The position numbers and the translations under genes were made by a program. 64,000 bases of DNA from an uncultured Clostridia bacterium (lineage in GTDB: Bacteria > Bacillota > Clostridia > TANB77 > CAG-465): positions 1-64,000 of the forward strand of contig CAKPJL010000001.1 in NCBI GenBank assembly GCA_934162655.1, in the 5' to 3' direction. Under the pieces are notes generated by a model. The model worked only from the letters and a program-made list of their open reading frames with translations, made no database searches and had not been told where the DNA came from. Of the stretch, positions 60,494-64,000 are shown piece by piece; position 1 is the first letter of the stretch; each line of letters opens with the position of its first letter.

Positions 60494-61210
60494 TTATTTT
60501 ACGGCAGTATCAAGTGCTATTTTTATCATATCATTTAAAGCGTTTTGTCTTTTAATTGCAGGTATTGATTTCTTATCATTTATAACATCTACTACACTTA
60601 AAAGGCAAGCGGCTTCCTTGTTACATTTTTTGGCAACATTAAATAAAGCATATGCCTCCATTTCAGCAGCTATACATTTAATCTCACTTGGAACCCTTTT
60701 TAGCAGGCTATCTACATCTATATATAGATCAAAAGCCTCCGATGTAAGTACAGTTCCTCTTATAACCCTTATATTATCTTCTTTTGCAACATCAGAAATT
60801 AAATTAGTTAAATTCTCACTTGCAGAAACTATATGTGAATTTTCTCCCATATAAGTAAGTGCAAAATTAGATTCTGAATATGCTCTATCAACAAGAATTG
60901 TATCAAGTAGTTTTAAATTTTCATCGTAAGCACCACATGAACCAATTCTAATTATTTTTTTTACATTATAAAACTCATATAATTCATGTGCATAAATTCC
61001 TATACTTGGCATTCCCATTCCGCTACCCATTACAGAAACCTTTTTTCCTTTATACATTCCAGTAAAACCATACATTGCTCTTACTTCATTAAAACATACT
61101 GCATTTTCTAAAAAATTGTCTGCAATATATTTTGCTCTTAGTGGATCACCAGGCATTAAAACAACATCTGCAATCTCTCCTAAACTAGCACTATTATGTG
61201 GTGTTGGCAT
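60494..61210 (-). CDS. deoD: Purine-nucleoside phosphorylase, DeoD type
   Basis: This 238-aa enzyme cleaves purine nucleosides with phosphate. It has MPTPHNSASLGEIADVVLMPGDPLRAK (outlined), GSGMGMPSIGIYAHEL, RIGSCGA and a C-terminal AAEMEAYALFNVA, all as in hexameric DeoD enzymes. GGAGG precedes the ATG. Its place between recX and scpA is unusual but the spacing is tight. Confidence 0.94.
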   Translation of the reverse strand: MPTPHNSASLGEIADVVLMPGDPLRAKYIADNFLENAVCFNEVRAMYGFTGMYKGKKVSVMGSGMGMPSIGIYAHELYEFYNVKKIIRIGSCGAYDENLKLLDTILVDRAYSESNFALTYMGENSHIVSASENLTNLISDVAKEDNIRVIRGTVLTSEAFDLYIDVDSLLKRVPSEIKCIAAEMEAYALFNVAKKCNKEAACLLSVVDVINDKKSIPAIKRQNALNDMIKIALDTAVK

Positions 61211-61222
61211 AACAAATTCCTC

Positions 61223-61633
61223 CTAATACTCATCATTTGTAAAACCTTTTTGATACAAATATTTTTTTATTTTTATATCATCTAAATTTTTAAACTTTGT
61301 ATTATATAATCTTTCCAAAACTTTTTTTTCATAATCACAATCATACAAAGCTTGTAATTTTTCTTCAATTATATACTTTTTTATACCTTTTTGCAATAGC
61401 TTTTGTTTTATTTGATATATAGACATAGTAAGAAGACGCATATTTTGTCTAATATATGCGTCTACATATTCATTATCATTTATATAACCAAGCGAAGTTA
61501 AATAATCAGTAACTAAATCTACTGTTTCTTCATCACATTTTAGTGAGTATAATTTATTCTTAACTTCTTGCTCAGTTTTTTTTGAAATACCTATATATCT
61601 AATAGCTTTAATTTTTGCTGTTTCAAAATCCAT
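61223..61633 (-). CDS. recX: Recombination regulator RecX
   Basis: This 136-aa protein modulates RecA filaments. It has the RecX three-helix repeats, with ALRYI-like AIRYIGISKKTEQEVKNKL (outlined), YINDNEYVDAYI and KQKLLQKGIKK. The ATG at 61633 has GGAGG 8 nt upstream. It lies 18 bp after recA, the usual order. Confidence 0.9.
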   Translation of the reverse strand: MDFETAKIKAIRYIGISKKTEQEVKNKLYSLKCDEETVDLVTDYLTSLGYINDNEYVDAYIRQNMRLLTMSIYQIKQKLLQKGIKKYIIEEKLQALYDCDYEKKVLERLYNTKFKNLDDIKIKKYLYQKGFTNDEY

Positions 61634-61651
61634 ATAGTATTCCTCCAAATA

Positions 61652-62707
61652 TTATTCTATTTCTTCTGTCTGCTCTATTTCATCTATTTCTTTTATTTCT
61701 CCCATGCTTTTTTCAAATGCAGCATTAAAATTATCTCTTACTTTTTGTTCTATTTCCTTCATAACCTCAGGATTTTTAGCTAAATATTCTTTTGCATTTT
61801 CTCTTCCTTGACCTATTTTTTCACCATTATATGCAAACCATGCACCACTCTTATCCACTATATCCATATTTACTGCAAGGTCAAGTACACATCCTTCATT
61901 TGATATTCCTTTTCCATAAATTATATCAAATTCTGCTTCTCTAAATGGTGGAGCTACTTTATTTTTAACTACTTTTACTTTGGTTCTAGAGCCTTTTACT
62001 TCACCATTTACCTTTATTGCTTCTTGTTTTCTTACATCTAATCTTACAGAAGAATAGAATTTTAATGCTCTTCCACCTGGTGTTGTTTCAGGGTTACCAA
62101 ACATTATTCCTACTTTTTCCCTTAATTGGTTTATAAATATTGCTACTGTTTTTGATTTATTTAAAACACCAGTTAATTTTCTTAATGCTTGTGACATAAG
62201 ACGGGCTTGAAGTCCAACATGAGAATCTCCCATTTCTCCGTCTATTTCTGCTTTAGGAACAAGTGCTGCAACTGAATCTATTGTTATTATATCTACTGCA
62301 CCACTTCTTATTAATTGTTCTGCAATTTCTAATGCTTGTTCACCAGTATCTGGTTGAGCAACTATTAAGTTATCTATATCTACTCCTAAATTTCTTGCAT
62401 AAACAGGATCTAGAGCATGTTCTGCATCAATGAATGCCGCAATTCCTCCTTGTTTTTGAGCCTCTGCAATAGCATGCAAAGCAACTGTTGTTTTTCCTGA
62501 TGATTCAGGTCCAAAAATTTCTATTACTCTTCCTCTTGGGAAACCACCAATTCCAAGTGCAATATCTAAACTAAGTGCACCTGTTGGTATTGAATCAATA
62601 TTTACAGTCGAAACTTCTCCAAGTTTCATAACTGATCCTTTTCCAAAATCTTTTTCGATTTGTGCCATGGCCATCTCTAGTGCTTTTTTTCTTTCATCTG
62701 ATATCAT
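61652..62707 (-). CDS. recA: Recombinase RecA
   Basis: This 351-aa recombinase has Walker A GPESSGKT (about 65-72), MAW-type allele-insensitive Walker [16 protein letters not shown], loop L1 [19 protein letters not shown] (outlined) and loop L2 [22 protein letters not shown] (outlined). An acidic C-terminal tail follows. GGAGG precedes the ATG. It heads an operon with recX, deoD, scpA, mrnC and a 149-aa gene, no terminator being visible between them. Confidence 0.98.
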   Translation of the reverse strand: MISDERKKALEMAMAQIEKDFGKGSVMKLGEVSTVNIDSIPTGALSLDIALGIGGFPRGRVIEIFGPESSGKTTVALHAIAEAQKQGGIAAFIDAEHALDPVYARNLGVDIDNLIVAQPDTGEQALEIAEQLIRSGAVDIITIDSVAALVPKAEIDGEMGDSHVGLQARLMSQALRKLTGVLNKSKTVAIFINQLREKVGIMFGNPETTPGGRALKFYSSVRLDVRKQEAIKVNGEVKGSRTKVKVVKNKVAPPFREAEFDIIYGKGISNEGCVLDLAVNMDIVDKSGAWFAYNGEKIGQGRENAKEYLAKNPEVMKEIEQKVRDNFNAAFEKSMGEIKEIDEIEQTEEIE

Positions 62708-62735
62708 AAATCTTCCTCCAATTTTAATATTATTT

Positions 62736-62749
62736 CAAACATTCGTTCA
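62736..62749 (-). promoter_or_regulatory. LexA/DinR SOS box of recA
   Basis: On the minus strand TGAACGAATGTTTG matches the Gram-positive consensus CGAACRNRYGTTYG at 13 of 14 positions. It covers the predicted transcription start, just downstream of the -10. Confidence 0.88.
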
Positions 62750-62754
62750 AACAG

Positions 62755-62783
62755 ATTATACTATTTGTTTTTATGTTTGTCAA
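62755..62783 (-). promoter_or_regulatory. Consensus sigma-A promoter of recA
   Basis: TTGACA, a 17-bp spacer and TATAAT on the minus strand are a perfect match. Confidence 0.93.
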
Positions 62784-62789
62784 GCTTAA

Positions 62790-62828
62790 AAATGAAAAAA
62801 AATAAAAATGTGACTAAGTCACATTTTT
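62790..62828 (-). terminator. Intrinsic terminator of the HD/EAL gene
   Basis: AAAAATGTGACT and AGTCACATTTTT arms are followed on the minus strand by TATTTTTTTT. It overlaps the gene's stop. Confidence 0.92.
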
Positions 62829-64000
62829 ATAAACTATTTTCATTATTTATACTATTAATAGTATTTTCTATGTCCTTATTAGAACTTTTTATTGCTTTAT
62901 CTGGATAACCAAAGAAATATCCTTGAATGTATCTAAGTCCAATATTTTTAAGAGTTATCAAAGTTTCTCTATCCTCAACTCCAACAGCAATGACATCTAT
63001 ATCATTTGCCATACAGGTATTTACTACATTAATTAAATATCTTTGTTTTTGACTATCAACACTTATATTATTTAAAAACTCAACATCAAATTTAACAAAA
63101 TTAGGTTTTAGCATTACAAGTTTATCAAGTGATATATTTCCAACGCCATAATTATCAAGTGAAACATAACCACCATGTTGTTTTATTGTCTTTATAGTTA
63201 TTTCTAAATCACTAGCATTACTATAATTTTTGAATTCAATAACTATTCTATTTTTAGACATCATGTCATATATTCTAGGTTTGTTTATATATTTATTATA
63301 ACTTTCAAAATCAATATTTACAAATACGGTTTTTGATTCTTTATTTTCTACATTTTCAAACTCCGTTATATTATTTATCATAAGCACTTGTTGGATTTTA
63401 TCAAATTTTCCAACCTTTTTTGAATAATTAAGTAAATCTAATATAGCAATACTCTTAGGATGTTCTATTTTTGAATAAGTCTCATATGCTGCTACCTTTT
63501 TATCTTTTATATCAACCATTGGTTGATAATATACATTAATATTTTTTCTATTTATCGTATCAATTAATATCTCTTCATATTCAGAGTTTGTTATATCTGC
63601 TGCTGCATTAAATGACCCTCTAACATTTTCTAAATTACCTTCTACTGATTCACCTATAACAGTATTTGTAGAAATAGAATTATCAAAAGAAAAATAACTT
63701 CCTATAAATTCCATATATTTTTGTTTTACTTGAAGATATACCTCATAGACTTCATCTGATTTAGCTTTTGCATCAGCCTCTTTGACTTCAAGTAGTAAAT
63801 TAAAATTTCTTTTATTATTTCCAAGTTCACTTGCTAAAAATTTCATATTGTCATATGTAATCTCGCCTTGATTTATATACTTATCATGATATTTTATTAA
63901 TTTTAAAATTATTTCTTTTTCCTCTCCTGTAAATTTAAATCTTTCAAGTATTCCTTTAGAAATTTGTTCTGACACATCTTCATGCCCTAAAAAGCTATCA
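62827..64000 (-). CDS. HD-like plus degenerate EAL domain protein, 5' end outside the window
   Basis: The reading frame stays open to the window edge, so the gene is partial. In-frame residues DSFLGHED precede the GTG at 63975 and continue into a pattern like the C-terminal half of an HD domain, with SEQISKGILERFKF and LIKYHDKYIN. The EAL domain (about residues 140-380 from the GTG) has lost key metal ligands. EAL reads ETY, the DDFG motif reads DNYGVG, and AVGVED replaces AEGVE. It is probably not an active c-di-GMP phosphodiesterase and may act as a binding or scaffold domain. It is upstream of recA with its own terminator. Confidence 0.75.
   Translation of the reverse strand, partial: DSFLGHEDVSEQISKGILERFKFTGEEKEIILKLIKYHDKYINQGEITYDNMKFLASELGNNKRNFNLLLEVKEADAKAKSDEVYEVYLQVKQKYMEFIGSYFSFDNSISTNTVIGESVEGNLENVRGSFNAAADITNSEYEEILIDTINRKNINVYYQPMVDIKDKKVAAYETYSKIEHPKSIAILDLLNYSKKVGKFDKIQQVLMINNITEFENVENKESKTVFVNIDFESYNKYINKPRIYDMMSKNRIVIEFKNYSNASDLEITIKTIKQHGGYVSLDNYGVGNISLDKLVMLKPNFVKFDVEFLNNISVDSQKQRYLINVVNTCMANDIDVIAVGVEDRETLITLKNIGLRYIQGYFFGYPDKAIKSSNKDIENTINSINNENSL

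Noticed and set aside
1..64000. tRNA, rRNA, tmRNA, RNase P RNA and insertion sequences
   Set aside because: No cloverleaf, rRNA-like segment, tmRNA or RNase P core motif, or transposase gene was recognised anywhere in the window.

Overview
The window is a gene-dense, very AT-rich chromosome segment from an endospore-forming anaerobic member of the Clostridia (Firmicutes). The evidence is a set of sporulation genes (spoIIAA/AB, spoIIM, spoIIP, spoVAC/D/E and a gerA-type germinant receptor), a four-subunit pyruvate:ferredoxin oxidoreductase, Gram-positive sigma-A promoters (TTGACA-N17-TATAAT), strong Shine-Dalgarno (SD) sites and A/T-rich codons. No rRNA, tRNA, CRISPR array or transposase gene was recognised. 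The species cannot be named from the sequence alone.

Layout. 0-8.6 kb: a ClpE-like unfoldase, an anchored unknown, comEC, veg, an S41 protease and a secreted Ig-like protein. 8.6-11.5 kb: rpsU, two pseudouridine synthases (rluB, rluD), then spoIIAB and spoIIAA. 11.6-17.3 kb: a pentapeptide/Thr-rich membrane protein, a class B sortase and a repeat surface protein, then xerD, spoIIM and rnhA. 17.4-23.5 kb: tmcAL, whose only plausible start is ATA, an unknown, and the ribosomal operon infA-rpmJ-rpsM-rpsK-rpsD-rpoA-rplQ. 23.7-30 kb: map, adk, an SF2 helicase with two membrane helices, a threonylcarbamoyl-AMP synthase and a short hpf. 30-37.5 kb: a gerA operon, a redox module with a frameshifted CcdA, a cell-wall peptidase and unknowns. 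37.7-46 kb: a COG2509 flavoprotein, a CmpB-like membrane protein, three pseudopilin-like paralogues and porCDAB. 46-56 kb: paired membrane proteins, holA, trmFO, a possible structured RNA, folC, topA, spoIIP, divIVA and a WG-repeat-like protein. 56-59 kb: spoVACDE and two small coat-like proteins. 59-64 kb: recA-recX-deoD-scpA-mrnC and an HD/EAL protein cut by the window end.

How the genes connect. In Bacillus subtilis, spoIIM, xerD, dacF and spoIIAA-AB-sigF lie in one neighbourhood. Here spoIIM and xerD still sit upstream of spoIIAA-AB. The interval between them holds a sortase surface module, and a strong terminator follows spoIIAB where sigF is expected. recA carries a near-perfect DinR/LexA box, and its operon continues without a visible terminator through recX, deoD, scpA and mrnC.

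The observations most worth checking are the ATA start of tmcAL, the structured non-coding stretch between folC and trmFO, the pseudopilin triad lacking Glu5, the membrane-anchored helicase, the GerC protein without its lipobox cysteine, and the sortase neighbour that ends directly after an NPNTG motif.
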